64,000 bases of DNA from assembly GCA_007026445.1 (NCBI GenBank), contig VDMD01000002.1, forward strand, positions 2,728,001-2,792,000. The letters are read 5' to 3'. The position numbers were made by a program, and so were the translations under genes. Below the pieces are notes generated by a model, which was not told the origin of the DNA, did not search any database, and worked only from the letters and a program-made list of their open reading frames with translations. Of the stretch, positions 1-10,699 are shown piece after piece. Within the stretch, counting starts at the first letter, position 1. Each line of letters opens with the position of its first letter. This DNA comes from Schizophyllum amplum (taxonomy: Eukaryota > Basidiomycota > Agaricomycetes > Agaricales > Schizophyllaceae).

Positions 1-153
1 GTCAGAACGTCGTCTTTGCCGGCGCCCGCAGCGGTCAGCGCTTCTCGCTGACCCCACTCTTCCCGACGGTCGGCCGACCCCACTCTCACCGTCAAGCTCG
101 CTCTTCCTCGCAGCCAAATACCACTTTGGCAGTCTTCTTGGTGACCTCATAGC

Positions 154-167
154 CGTGCTGCTATCTT
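154..167. repeat. 14-bp target-site duplication, left copy
   Basis: The 14 bases cgtgctgctatctt stand here and again, unchanged, at 449-462. They bracket a segment that begins with a run of T at this edge, the expected footprint of a target-primed retroposition event. Confidence 0.7.
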
Positions 168-448
168 TTTTTTTTTTTTGAAATCATTTTATGGACCGCA
201 GGTGCTACCTATGGTGGTCCTTCCCCTCTTTACATGTAGGTAGTACGAAATAAAGCCTTTGTCCCTTGTCTCGTCCGTTGACTCCCTGTTGAGGCTCCGA
301 GAGGCCTGCGAACGAAGTAAGTTCCCTCGCAGCCCGACGCGTCCCAGCGCCGTTTGTCGGCCGCCTCGTCCTGCTGTTCGTACTTCTCCATCTGAGCTGG
401 TATATACCAGCCATTCGCTGATCATCGCGTCGTGGGCCTTGAAGTGCT
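168..448 (-). mobile_element. Short non-LTR retroposon insertion (SINE or 5'-truncated LINE)
   Basis: Read on the minus strand, this stretch of about 280 bp ends in an A-run (14 T on the plus strand at 166-179, two of which may belong to the target site). It is flanked by identical 14-bp direct repeats at 154-167 and 449-462. A 3' poly(A) tail plus a target-site duplication is the classic mark of LINE-machinery retroposition. No clear tRNA-type A/B boxes were seen. A minus-strand frame stays open for about 78 codons up to the tail, so a 5'-truncated LINE 3' end is as likely as a SINE, and a processed RNA copy is a third option. The exact repeats suggest a fairly recent insertion. The family is not identified. 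Confidence 0.62.
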
Positions 449-462
449 CGTGCTGCTATCTT
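449..462. repeat. 14-bp target-site duplication, right copy
   Basis: Identical to 154-167 and in the same orientation; it closes the retroposed segment at its 5' end. Confidence 0.7.
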
Positions 463-1457
463 ATGCGCGCTGGACTTGACCATTTTGCCGATCTCGAGCG
501 CTCTTGCCTTAACGCTATACGTGTTTACACCCCCGTCTACCTTCTCACCGACCGTCTACCGTCCCATACACGTACTAATGTATCGCAATTGGTGTCGACT
601 GTCCCCAAATCTATGCCCCCCGCACACAATTCTGCCTCCCGTTCATATCCCCCGCCACAACATCACTTCTGGGGCTTCATATCGTCTACTTACCTTTGCC
701 CATCCTCCGCCCCCACGGCCACCGGGCGTCCGTCAGGACACCTTGACCTATGAGCGATTGCGTCTTCGTGGGGCCCCGCCATATCCAGTCCTCAAAGGTT
801 CGATTTATCTTTGGGATCACTTCATACTTAAGGCCACTTGTGTGACTTCTTTATTGTCCCCAACGGACTTGTAATCCCACTTGAACGTCTTGCAGTCATC
901 GTACTTAGATTCCCTTCACTGATATTACATTCATTGAATACTTTACACAAGGAGGACGGCCCCACGCACGGATACCCAGCATACATAAGTAACGAGAAAA
1001 GAGACTGAAAGACACTAGCGAAGAAGACTTAAGGAGCGATAGTGAGCACTAGTGCAGCCTAACATAGGAGACGTAGATGCGAGCAATGCGGGCGCGAAGA
1101 ACTGCAACAAAAGCGCGTACGGCAAGCCGCAGTGGACGGGCGCGTGCAGAGGCGAGCAGTGAGGACTAGCCAGCAACAGCCAACCACCGGAACGGGCGCC
1201 ACACACTGAAGCGAACGGTAAATTACATACATACGGACGAAGAAAGATGCCACGCGGGCAAATAAGCAAAAGAATAAGCATAGGATACCCGATGACCAGC
1301 ACTGGATGGGAATGCGAGAGGCGGTTGCGCACAAACAGGAGAAGATGGGTCACGGATAAGGCCTGAGCGAGGAAACAATGCTGCTCATACCCTGCGGCAG
1401 AGCGATATGACACCGGAGCCGCGCTCGTCCTGCAGCCGAGCGGGCAGACTATCGAGC
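463..1457. other. Intergenic, no gene supported
   Basis: Open frames occur on both strands, including a 168-codon minus-strand frame at 1015-1521, but none shows a recognisable domain or coherent splice pattern. The part near 1,000-1,457 probably holds the 3' UTR of the P450 gene that ends at 1,458. Confidence 0.5.
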
Positions 1458-4081
1458 TCATAGCGGGCCGTCTCCCTGGATGAGCGCGACAGCCTGTTCG
1501 CTCCGCGGCCGGATCGTGCACCGGAAGGGCTTCGGGTGACTGGGTAGAGGCGGTATTAGCGTCTGCTCATAGGGAAAAATCCCGAACCGGGTTTGAATGG
1601 AATGAGCCAGTAGGAAACGAGTTGCGTGGAGGATTCCGGAAGGGGGACGAGACCGATCTGAACAGAGCAAGGAGAATAGGCTCACCTTATCGTCCCCGTC
1701 GTTCCTTCGAGTACTGGTACGTCGTCCCCTGCAGGAGTGACGTCGAACACGGCGAGCGCCATCGCCGCGGCGATGAAGACAGATGCGTCCGCGAGATGAG
1801 AGCCCGGACATACTCTGTAGAAAGAGGCAAGATGTCAGCAAGCTAGTCATACACGTATCGCGAAGGATGGATAAGGGCTGAGCGCTGAATAGGAGACAAG
1901 AGGAGTATGCCAAAGTTTGTTGTGCGAGAAGGAATGTATGCGGTCCAACGTCAGGCAGTGTGGATCGGCGACACCAGTGGCGCGTCCAAACGGAAGCGAA
2001 GTCGGAAAACGCAAGGAGGCTTTAAAGCCAGCAGAGCGCTCGAAATGAACATCACCGGCGCCCGTCCGACGCCCAAGGGTAACTCCAAGAAGGAATGCGC
2101 GTCCCACAGTAACGAGAATAACGTTCTCGACCAGACGGTGGAAGACTTTGCCAGAAGAAACCCAGCGGACTCTCACCTCCGCCCAAATCCAAAGCACACC
2201 GTGCCGCGCGGGTCCGGCTCTGCTTGCGGACCAAAGTAACGGTCGGGGTTGAAGGTATGCGGGTTCGCGTATGTGCGCGCATCGTGGGTGAATTTCCTAG
2301 AGGAAGACAAGGGCAGTCAGTATTCCCAGCACAGCAAGCACGTCCAATCTGCCATTGGACTCACCAGATATTCGGCATCACCAGCGCGCCCTTTGGAATC
2401 ATGTACCCGCCGTATACCTCGTCCTCCATAGCGCGATGCGCTACCGCTGTAGAACTTCGCATCAGCCAACCTTCGTCATATTGCCTGTCAGGCGAGCTAG
2501 CGTACCGAGAGGCTACGAGACAAGGTCAGCTAATGATTGACGCAAGCTTTGGGTACATCAGACTCACCACCACAGTATGCCATCGGAACACCTCCGCGAC
2601 GAGCGCATCGACGTACGGCAGCTCCGCGCGATCCGCAAAGGTAGGTAATCGCGTGCCGCCGGTAAGGTTGTCGATCTCGGCTTGTGCTTTGCGCGCCGCA
2701 GCGGGGTTGGTAGCGAGCGCAAGGAACAGGGCGTAATTGGCGGAGACGGTCTGAGGAAGGTGTCAATATCGCCTAGCATAACAAAGACGAGACGAGAGGC
2801 ATAGCGGTGGCTCGCATGTCGTGGCAAGGTGTAAAATGAAGACAGTAGCACGACTCCGTCGGAGTAGTAGCATGGCATCCTGATCCGGTAGCACGTATGT
2901 GGCAACGACAACTACGCCCGCCACGGACGGACTAGACCAGAGAAATTGACGAAGTTGACATAGCACGTACCGTGTCTGCACCACCTGATGAATACGCGCA
3001 TTTTAGCGAGGGCAACGCAAGCTAAGCGAAGCACTTACCAGAGTAGAGCGACGCGGCTGCCCACTTGATGTCAAATTCGTCCTCGGGTGTAACTTGCTTC
3101 TCCTGCAAAAGCTTGGACGTGAACGACACCGGGGCAACGCCCTTGGCCTAGAAAGATCTTAGAATAGTCAAAATTGTCACGGAAAACGCACCATCTGCTG
3201 CTTGACGAAGGCGTGCGGACGCTCGACCATCTGAGCGAGGGTTGTCGCCCATTCACGAGCGGTGGACTGAAAGCCGGCGCCGGGGAGCCACCCAGGCAGA
3301 TGGCGCACTAGACGAAAGTCAGCAAAGGTGTGAGAAGATGGCATGGTCGTACGCACGTGCAGGTATAGTGTTGACGAGGAAGCCGCCTGGGCTGGTTGCA
3401 AGGGAGAATTGTTCGGTAGCGTCATCGGCGAGGGCGACAAGGGGATCGTTGTGCTCCCGGACCTCGTATCCATGGGAGATGCGGAGGATAATCGCCCCGG
3501 CAGTCCTAGAACTACGTTAGGATCTGCTAGGATGCGCGGGTAACAACTTACTTGCGTATGTGCGCAGCGAGCGCGTCGGGCTGGGCAAGTACGCGTCGGA
3601 GGAATCGTCGCGTCTCGACTTCTTCTGCTGGGTGGAATTGCTTGATAGACGCGCGGGTACCGATGGACTGGTGGAAGAGGCGGCGGAACCTACGGAAGCG
3701 GTCGCCATACGGGAGCAAGACGAGCGTGTTGCGCCACCCGATGAGTTCGCCACCCATCTGCAGGACGGGTCGGTCGGAGAAGGTGCTGCTGCGTTTATCC
3801 AGCAGGTCGACGGCAATATTTGGGTCGTTGACGATGACGAGCGTCTGTCCGAGGATGGTGACCGAGGATAGCCCGCCATACTCGTCCCCCCAGCGCGCGA
3901 ACGTCTTCCACTCCTGCTCCGAGGGCATGTCGAGGAGGTTTCCGATGAGGGGGAGACCCTTGGGTCCTGGGGGGAGAGAAGGGCGTCCACGGGCTACCCG
4001 CCAGCGCCGGAGGACGATACGGAGAAGGCAGAGCGCGACGCCGGCGAGGAAGGCATCGAGCCAGAAGAAAAGGGTGGCCAT
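1458..4081 (-). CDS. Cytochrome P450 monooxygenase (CYP64-like, multi-intron)
   Basis: A membrane-anchored haem-thiolate monooxygenase that would need a P450 reductase partner; substrate unknown. Exon 1 (4081 to about 3551) carries an N-terminal membrane helix, the proline hinge LPPGPKGLPLIGN, and the first substrate-recognition region. Further short exons encode the I-helix motif GGADT near 2965, the ExxR motif EVFRW near 2580, the segment MEDEVYGGYMIPKG near 2410, and the PERF-like segment FNPDRY near 2225. The haem loop FGFGRRVCPG is split by an intron between 2170 and 1815. The last exon ends in HPKPFRCTIRPRS, typical of this fungal group. About nine or ten exons. Oddity: no clean canonical join was found into the exon holding MEDEVYGG, where family members usually read PLGVPHR, so one exon edge or a small lesion there is unresolved. 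Confidence 0.88.
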
Positions 4082-4127
4082 GGCGGGGAGTGGCGTTGGT
4101 TACCCGCCGCCGTCGCTCCTTCGCATC

Positions 4128-4135
4128 TTTATATA
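4128..4135 (-). promoter_or_regulatory. TATA box of the P450 gene
   Basis: On the minus strand the sequence reads TATATAAA about 47 bp before the start codon at 4081, a spacing that would give a very short 5' UTR. Confidence 0.45.
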
Positions 4136-5773
4136 CCGCGGGCCGCTGGACCGCATCTGCCAAACCAAGCCGCTTCCCTGACGAGCGAAATGAACTTGTG
4201 CTGATCGTACCGATCCCCCGCCCGAGCCAGGTCCGAGTCCTCTGCTCCGCGGCCGAGCCACTGCCAGGGCGCCCGCTAGTCACCCCACCAGGGCCTCCGC
4301 TAAGCGCCTTGACAGCCCGGACGCCGCCGGTATGTGCGCGCGAATGTCGCCCCCGACATAACGCGCACAGGCGGGAGGGTCTTTGGCACCCCCGCCTGCG
4401 TATTTGGCATGAACACCCTCCGTGGGGCACGGCCGCTGAAACGTCGCACCTGTAATGAGCACTTCGTACCGGCAATGAGGCTGAAGAATCGTCGCACCTT
4501 GGCCGCACTGGCAATGAGGCTTGCAGATCCACCGCACATCGCGGGAGATTTGCGCCGACAGCGCCTCGAGGCGCGCTCGCAAGTCCCCATCGACGCCGCG
4601 CCTGGGGTCAAGGATCGTCGCGCGTTGACCCTAAGTACAACGAGGTGCACCCCGTCGAGCCTCGAAAGTTGCTCGAAAGCCAGCCGGAGAGACTCCGCTT
4701 CGACCGGGCTGACTGCGACCTGGTCTAGCGGACCGTGCATGACGCCAGAGACCAAACGCAGACAATAAGGCTAAGCTTGAAGTCTGCGCATGAAGACGTC
4801 TATATGTTGAAGTTCATCTCAGTTGCCGTCAGTGGAGGACTTGCCGGTCCCATGAAAGTCTCATAGAGGATGTCAACACAAGTGTTACCGGCAGATACAC
4901 TTTTGGCTGCACCATGTGGCGGCAGGAAGAAGACTTGACAAGCAAGATGGAGACTTTTGACAACGGCAGTAGTTGTCAAACGGAGAATAAGAGGTGGCAA
5001 CGGCGCAAAGGCTGGAGTCGACATGGACATTCGTTTCAAGGTAGACGTCAAGCCAAACAAACATCCCCTTCCAGACGAACAAACAACTTCAAAACGAACA
5101 AACAACGGCTTTCAATTCGATTGCCACCAGTATCAAAGCAAAAAGGAAGCAAAGTATGAACAAGGAAGGCATGCATCGCATATAGGAAAAGCGGGGGTAT
5201 GTACAGGAAACCATACACAGTATGTTACTGTATGAACAGGGCGAAAGCAGAAACAAGCAAGCAAACAAACAGCAAACAAAGCATAACCAGATAGCGAATG
5301 TGTCTCCGAAAACCAACCGACCAACCGACGTACAAAACGAGAGAAAGAGAAAAGGAGAGAAAGATGAAGCAAGTAATGTCTTCTTTGTGGACCCCGTCCA
5401 CCGTCCTCCGCGTGTACACCGTCCCCGCCTTCCGCAGCGCCTTCCCGCCGCTCAGTCCTTCGCGCACCGCACCATACCATCAGAAATACAACTCCCGTCC
5501 TTAGATACATCCCGTCCATCATTGCGTTCCGATCTCTGCAGGCGACACGTCGTGCGTCGTGCTTGAACCCGCGTCCGTCTGTAGATGAGTGTCAGCCTGG
5601 CCACGTCCAGCAAGCACAAGGAGGAGCCAAGAAATCAAGAGGGCACAACAGTGTAATCAAGAACAGGGGGCAATGGCAGGTGAAATGAGGAAGGACGACC
5701 CACGCGGAAGGAGGGACCCACCTGCACTCGCGCGCAGAGGGCCCTCCCTCCCGCCGCGCCAGACACCCCTCCG
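4136..5773. other. Intergenic, no gene supported
   Basis: Upstream region of the P450 gene and probable 3' flank of the DUF6534 gene. From about 5,040 to 5,300 it is rich in acaaac/caagcaaac runs of low complexity. Frames present on both strands show no domain or splice logic. Confidence 0.5.
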
Positions 5774-8735
5774 TCAGAAAGGCAGCAGCGCATCCGTCGA
5801 CAACGGCGACGGGTCCGGCGTGTTCGATGATGAATTTGTCGCGGTCGAAGACCTGATATTCGGCGGGGACCAGCAAGACGGCGGGTGCCCGGAGAAAGGG
5901 GTCTGATAACACTCCGCCGGCGAATGGGGAGAGAGGTGCGGGACATGCAGCGCACGTTCTGGTATGCGGAGCATGGGCTGCGGCTGCGGCTCAGGAGTCC
6001 GTGGCGTGGGCGTTGGCGAACGCGTGCTCGCACGTGCAGACAAGGCGTCCGCGTTCGCATGAGCCGACGAGGCGTCTGCGTTGGCACGAGCCGAGGAGTC
6101 TGCATTCACACCCGGGGTGCCCGGCGGTGTCCCCAGTGGAGTCCCCGGTGGGAAGCGTGGCGGCTCATCGTCGCAGCCGTAGTCCGACTCGCTCGACGTG
6201 CTCCGCCATGAGCTCCGCTTGTCACGCCTCTCCAAGCTACCGCGCCGTTCCCCAGTCCTTGGATCCATCCCCTCAGCCCTCTCTGCCCTCGAACGCCGCC
6301 CTTCCGTCCACGAGCGCCGCCCCTCCGTCCACGAGCTCCGTCCGGAAAACCACGACCCACGCTCCAGAAACCGCTCCGACAAACGTACCGATTCGCGCAG
6401 ATCGTCCTCCTCTCGTGAGCGCTGCTCTTGTTCACGCACACGCTCCTGGATAGTCTCGATTTGGACGGAGATGTTGTTTGGGCGCTGAAGTGGGGTTTTA
6501 GTATCGAGTGTGGAATAGTGGCGAGGGTGAGTATGCAAATGAGGCGTTGCAGGCACAAGTCGAGGTGGCGCTAGCAGCACCAGCGAAACAGGACACGAAT
6601 CTAGACAAGGTAGCAACTTCGGAGAAGGGCGGAGCGGCCTAGCAATTCCTGCCAGCGCCACTGGTACACGGGTCTCACGGTCTTCGGGCCGATGCGTCCC
6701 AAGTAAAAGCAAGCCCGTCGATCCCAAAATACCGCTCCCAAGACGTCGACCACCAACTCATCCTCTATCAACAACAAGGAGTGCGTGCTCACCTGCGACC
6801 CATACGTCCGATTATGCACCGACTTCGACCTGGTCTGTAGCGAGAACGACAGGCTCTCGGGATCATCGATGAGGTCGCGGATGTCCTTGCGCGCGTTGAG
6901 CGTGGCGAGGAGGGAGTTCGAGTATCTGCGCGGTATGGAGTGAGTGAGCGGGCGGATTATACGCGGGAGCGAAGAATGTGCCTACACTGTAATGCAAGAA
7001 CATAGAAAACACCGTCGCGGAGTCGGCAAGAGATGAACAAGTCAGCGAAATGGCAGTCAATAGAACCGCCTGGACGCACGTCTGCCTAGACTAAAAGAAA
7101 CACACGAGATCAGCACGGTGGAGCAATGCGCACAAGCAAGGATGGCATACCTGAAATAAAATGCCACGTAGATGAGGGTGTCGCCCCACACCACAATCTG
7201 CGCGCGTCCCTTTAGTTAGATGCCTTTCGCCAGCCTGCCTTGCAGATACTCACCGAGATCAAAGACGCGATCGCGCAGATGCTCGTCAACATGCCCGTGC
7301 TCACGGCGAATAAGATCTGTGTTGAATGCCCCATAAGCTTCATGACATAACGCAGAAGACGACGGCAAGGTTACCAGCTTGCTGATCATCGTATCCGACT
7401 TCTTGAAGCCCGTGCGAGAGCGCTGCAGGTAGAAGAAGAGACCGGCGGCGATGATCACGTCGGCGGCCGCGCCCAGGACGTTCACCGTCATTGACAAAGG
7501 CTGCGATGATCGTTCGGGTTTTAGTCTACGCACCCTTTTACGACCTGTAGACCGGAAAAGCGCACCTTCAACGAGCTCAGCTCGCGCCATGTAGAGAGCT
7601 CCAGGCTGCAAGGGTACGATTAGCGTGCGTAGGGGATAACGCGCAGACGGAGAGGCTCACGATTTTGCCGTGAATGCCACCGAGCACGCTACGAGTTGGG
7701 CCCGGTCAGCAACCCCGTCTTGTTCGCGACATAGCTCGACTCACCGAACTCGCTAATTACAAAGCCGGTCTGATAGGCGCGATGATCAGCACGCACTTCT
7801 CACTAGAGTAGTAAGAGCCCGTAGCCCACGCACGATTAGGACTGTCAACCATCGGCACTTGTTGCTCACTGTAGGCGAAATGTCAGGACCGGGTACAGAT
7901 ACCTAGACAGAGGACATAGTACTGACATTTCCACACGCGCATGGTAAGGAAGCTTGACGGAGGTTAGTGCTTGCTCGGCTCCGGGCGGACTGCGGGCTCA
8001 CCCTTGCACGAGCAAGCCGATGAGGCCCTGGACGGTGGTCAGCGTGGAAAGAGGGTGTATAACATTGAGAAGCTCACGTTGAACAACACCTCCAGCTGAA
8101 CGACGAGGGGCTGTTAGGGAACGGCATGCATGGATATGCGCACGATGGACGAACCAGGATACTCCTATGGTGGGTGAGTACGGACGCAACTCGGCAGCGA
8201 AGCATACGGACCATGTCATATTCAATAGAATGCCGGGGTTATTGTAGTTCGAAACGACATAATAGTACACTGTGCGACAGCGTCAAGGTGGCGAAAGCGG
8301 GGAGAGTGGCAAACGCACCCGTGTGGGAGATTAGTACTTGGTGCACTGTGTCGAAGACGAAGGCGAGGAGGACCTGCGTGCATGTGAGGAATGGTGGCGT
8401 GTCGGGGTACCGATGAGCTTACGAGGGACTTGATATACCAGACATCCTGCTGCAGATCAGTTTCGCCGCCGACCTCTGTCGCGTCCACGCACCGTGGAAT
8501 ATCGTGTAAAGTACCACCAGGTCTGTACGCAGGATACTGCCGACTCTATCAACCTCCAGACTCGGATGCACGACCAATAAACGCACCGCCATACAAGCTG
8601 CGTCAAAACGGCCGATCAGATCAAAACCGGAAAACCAACATAGGCAGCCACTCACGCCGCCGCACAGAGGGCGCCCACCAAGGCAGCGCCCACGGTGTTG
8701 TCGACCGTCATGTGCGTTGTCGGGTCGAGACTCAT
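5774..8735 (-). CDS. DUF6534 seven-helix membrane protein with disordered C-terminal tail
   Basis: A fungal integral membrane protein of the DUF6534 family; molecular role unknown. The start at 8735 begins MSLDPTTHMTVDNTVGAAL and is followed by many short exons. They encode family signatures: TWWYFTRYST, QDVWYIKSL, VLLAFVFDTVHQVLISHT, VYYYVVSNYNNPG, then VNVLGAAADVIIAAGLFFYL followed by QRSRTGFKKSDTMISKL. These correspond to the transmembrane helices and the conserved cytoplasmic loop. The final exon (from about 6,487) is a charged, Ser/Arg/Pro-rich tail of over 200 residues. It contains duplicated SWTEGRR units, PPGTP runs and an Ala/Asn/Asp/Ser repeat, and it ends at 5774. Such a long tail is larger than the core needs and is the unusual part. 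At least twelve exons; several edges between 6,490 and 7,250 and between 7,640 and 7,960 are uncertain. Confidence 0.8.
6022..6107 (-). repeat. In-frame tandem repeat in the DUF6534 tail
   Basis: On the minus strand the coding sequence repeats an approximately nine-residue unit rich in Ala, Asn, Asp and Ser (NADSSARA, NADASSAHA, NADALSARA). It is a hydrophilic linker-type repeat and a likely site of length polymorphism. Confidence 0.6.
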
Positions 8736-9604
8736 CGCTGCGCAGGCGGAGGGAGGAGGCGGCGCGGAGGTGGGAGGAAGAGACAAGCAAGGAGCGAGGC
8801 GACCGGGAAACGGCTGCCCAGTCCCGGGGCGGCGCGCCTTATGGTTTTAAAAAAGCGGGACTAGAGTAAGAAGCGCTCGGGAGCGCCGCGCTAGCGCGTC
8901 AGTACTCGCGCGCGAACGGACCCTACTGCTGACGTCCCTCGCTGTCCCTAGTCGTTCCCCGCCGAAAATCAGAGCCGTTAGTCGACCACGCGCACCACAA
9001 CGTTAGCGAAACGACGGGGTAGAAAGGCTGAGGGAACTCGGCTATCCAGAGACTATGTGGCCTGCGCCGTACCAGGGACCCGAACAGCCCGTGCGCCCTA
9101 CCCTCAAATGGGGATCGCGTGCCGACAACCTTGACGTGCGTCCCGAGAACGAACCTCTGCACATACGTCAACCGGGAACAGAACGCCAGGAAGGTCGCCA
9201 CCGTCGTTAAGGGCGCGTGCATGCTCGCAAAAAATCGGCGCCGATAATGTGGAAGGGGGGCGAGGAATATTCCAGCTGACCACGCACCACGGCACGCATG
9301 AGGCTCCGATTCGCGCAGCGAGCACAAGGGCGCCGCCCACGCGACACGAACCGGCCCCCGGGGCGTCGATAAAACGGGGCCGGACGAGCTCATGCCTCGT
9401 GCAGCAGCGGCAGGCGTCTCGGATCACGCCAGCCCGGAAATAGGAAAGAACTGGAGACGTCTTCAATTTCGCTGCAAAACACTGACACTCGCCGTTTCGC
9501 GTCGGTCCTCCCACACATGCTGTTGAGCCAGAGACGTCGAGGTGGCATTATCAATATATTCACTCGGACCGGTCCAGACAGCTATACACTGTAGCACCAA
9601 CAAC
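8736..9604. other. Intergenic between DUF6534 gene and NDUFA12 gene
   Basis: Probable promoter of the DUF6534 gene. An AT-rich TTTAAAA on the minus strand near 8,846-8,852 could serve as a TATA element. A 156-codon minus-strand ATG frame (8923-9393) has one hydrophobic stretch but no recognisable domain, so it is not called as a gene. Confidence 0.45.
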
Positions 9605-10256
9605 TCAAGCCCGGGCTGCCGTCTTGGGCTCCCAGGCCTCGACCTTCGGCTTGACAGTGTTGTACGACTTGTATGATCCACGCGTGCCAGAAAGGTTCTC
9701 CGTCCATTGCTAGGTTAGGGATACATGATCAGCAAGGACGAGCCTTCGCCCCCCACCACGTGCGCACGCACCTGCTTCCATGGGGGTGACAAGTTCTGCA
9801 TGACCGCGTCTTCGGTCGGCGGTACCGCGCGGATGTGCTGCAGCCACGAGTGCCACTCGGGCGGGATTTGCGAGTTGTCCTCGTAGAACTGCTTGCTGAT
9901 GGAGTCCTACATAGGCGCACACCGTCAGCCACTCATATGCACCCGATCACTAAACGCACCTGCGCGAAGATGACCCAGCGCTGGCGGCCTGCGACCAGAG
10001 TTCAGTGTCTATGATAGATCACAGGGAACGGAAGACGCACCCGGAACCTCCTCACGAGGGTTCATGTTCTCAAAGTACTTGTTTCCGAACCTCCAGGATC
10101 TGTGAGCACAAGCGGGCGGGTCCCGACGGAGCTCGCTCACTGGTCCGCGCCGACCATGCGGCCGTACTTGACATCGCTCAGGTGCATAAGTTGCTGGTAG
10201 GCGTCGCGCACGCCGACGCGGTATATATTACGGACGAACCGCGTCAGGGAGGACAT
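9605..10256 (-). CDS. NADH:ubiquinone oxidoreductase subunit NDUFA12 (B17.2-type)
   Basis: Accessory subunit of mitochondrial complex I, located at the membrane side of the matrix arm. Five short exons can be read. The first, from the ATG at 10256, encodes MSSLTRFVRNIYRVGVRDAY and then HLSDVKYGRMVG. Later ones give FGNKYFENMNPREEVPG, RQRWVIFAQ, and the family hallmark PPEWHSWLQHIRAVPPTED. The last encodes SYKSYNTVKPKVEAWEPK and ends at 9605. The assembled protein is about 145 residues, the same as human NDUFA12. It lies in the same direction as the Bem1 gene, which ends 443 bp upstream of it. Confidence 0.93.
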
Positions 10257-10699
10257 GACGGGAGGGAGTGATGACGGAAAAGGAAATTCGCGATTCGCGC
10301 TGCACGCATGAACCGTGTCCACATGGCCAAACAAATGCCCCTTCAACCTGAATCACTTGCGAAGTCAGGCGAAGTCTTCAACACAAGCAGCCAAGGCATA
10401 GTCTATGTGGTTAAACTAAAATACAAGCTCCTTGAGCTAGTAGATACTGATATCACTATGTACAGAGACAACCAGAAAGTATGTTACGCTCAATAAAGAA
10501 GACGAAGGATATAAAAAGAGGCGTCAAGGGGGAAAGAGAAAAGAGAAACACAACAACCGACATGATAGAGATTGGGCGATACTAAGCGTACAATTTCATG
10601 TTCCGCACCTTGGCGCTCGAACCCACTTTCCACTGTCTGTCCCAAGGTTCGCGCCCGTACTATCCCGCAACTCGCTGCGCCCCATCCTCTACCGGCGGC
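10257..10699. other. Intergenic: NDUFA12 promoter and Bem1 3' region
   Basis: 443 bp between the NDUFA12 start and the Bem1 stop. No gene is visible; it should hold the NDUFA12 promoter and the Bem1 polyadenylation region. Confidence 0.6.

Noticed and set aside
166..179. T-run read as a Pol III terminator
   Set aside because: The flanking 14-bp direct repeats make a poly(A) tail of a minus-strand retroposon the better reading.
8923..9393. Minus-strand 156-codon ATG frame
   Set aside because: No domain, Arg/Pro-rich composition typical of GC-rich shadow frames, and it lies in the DUF6534 promoter region.
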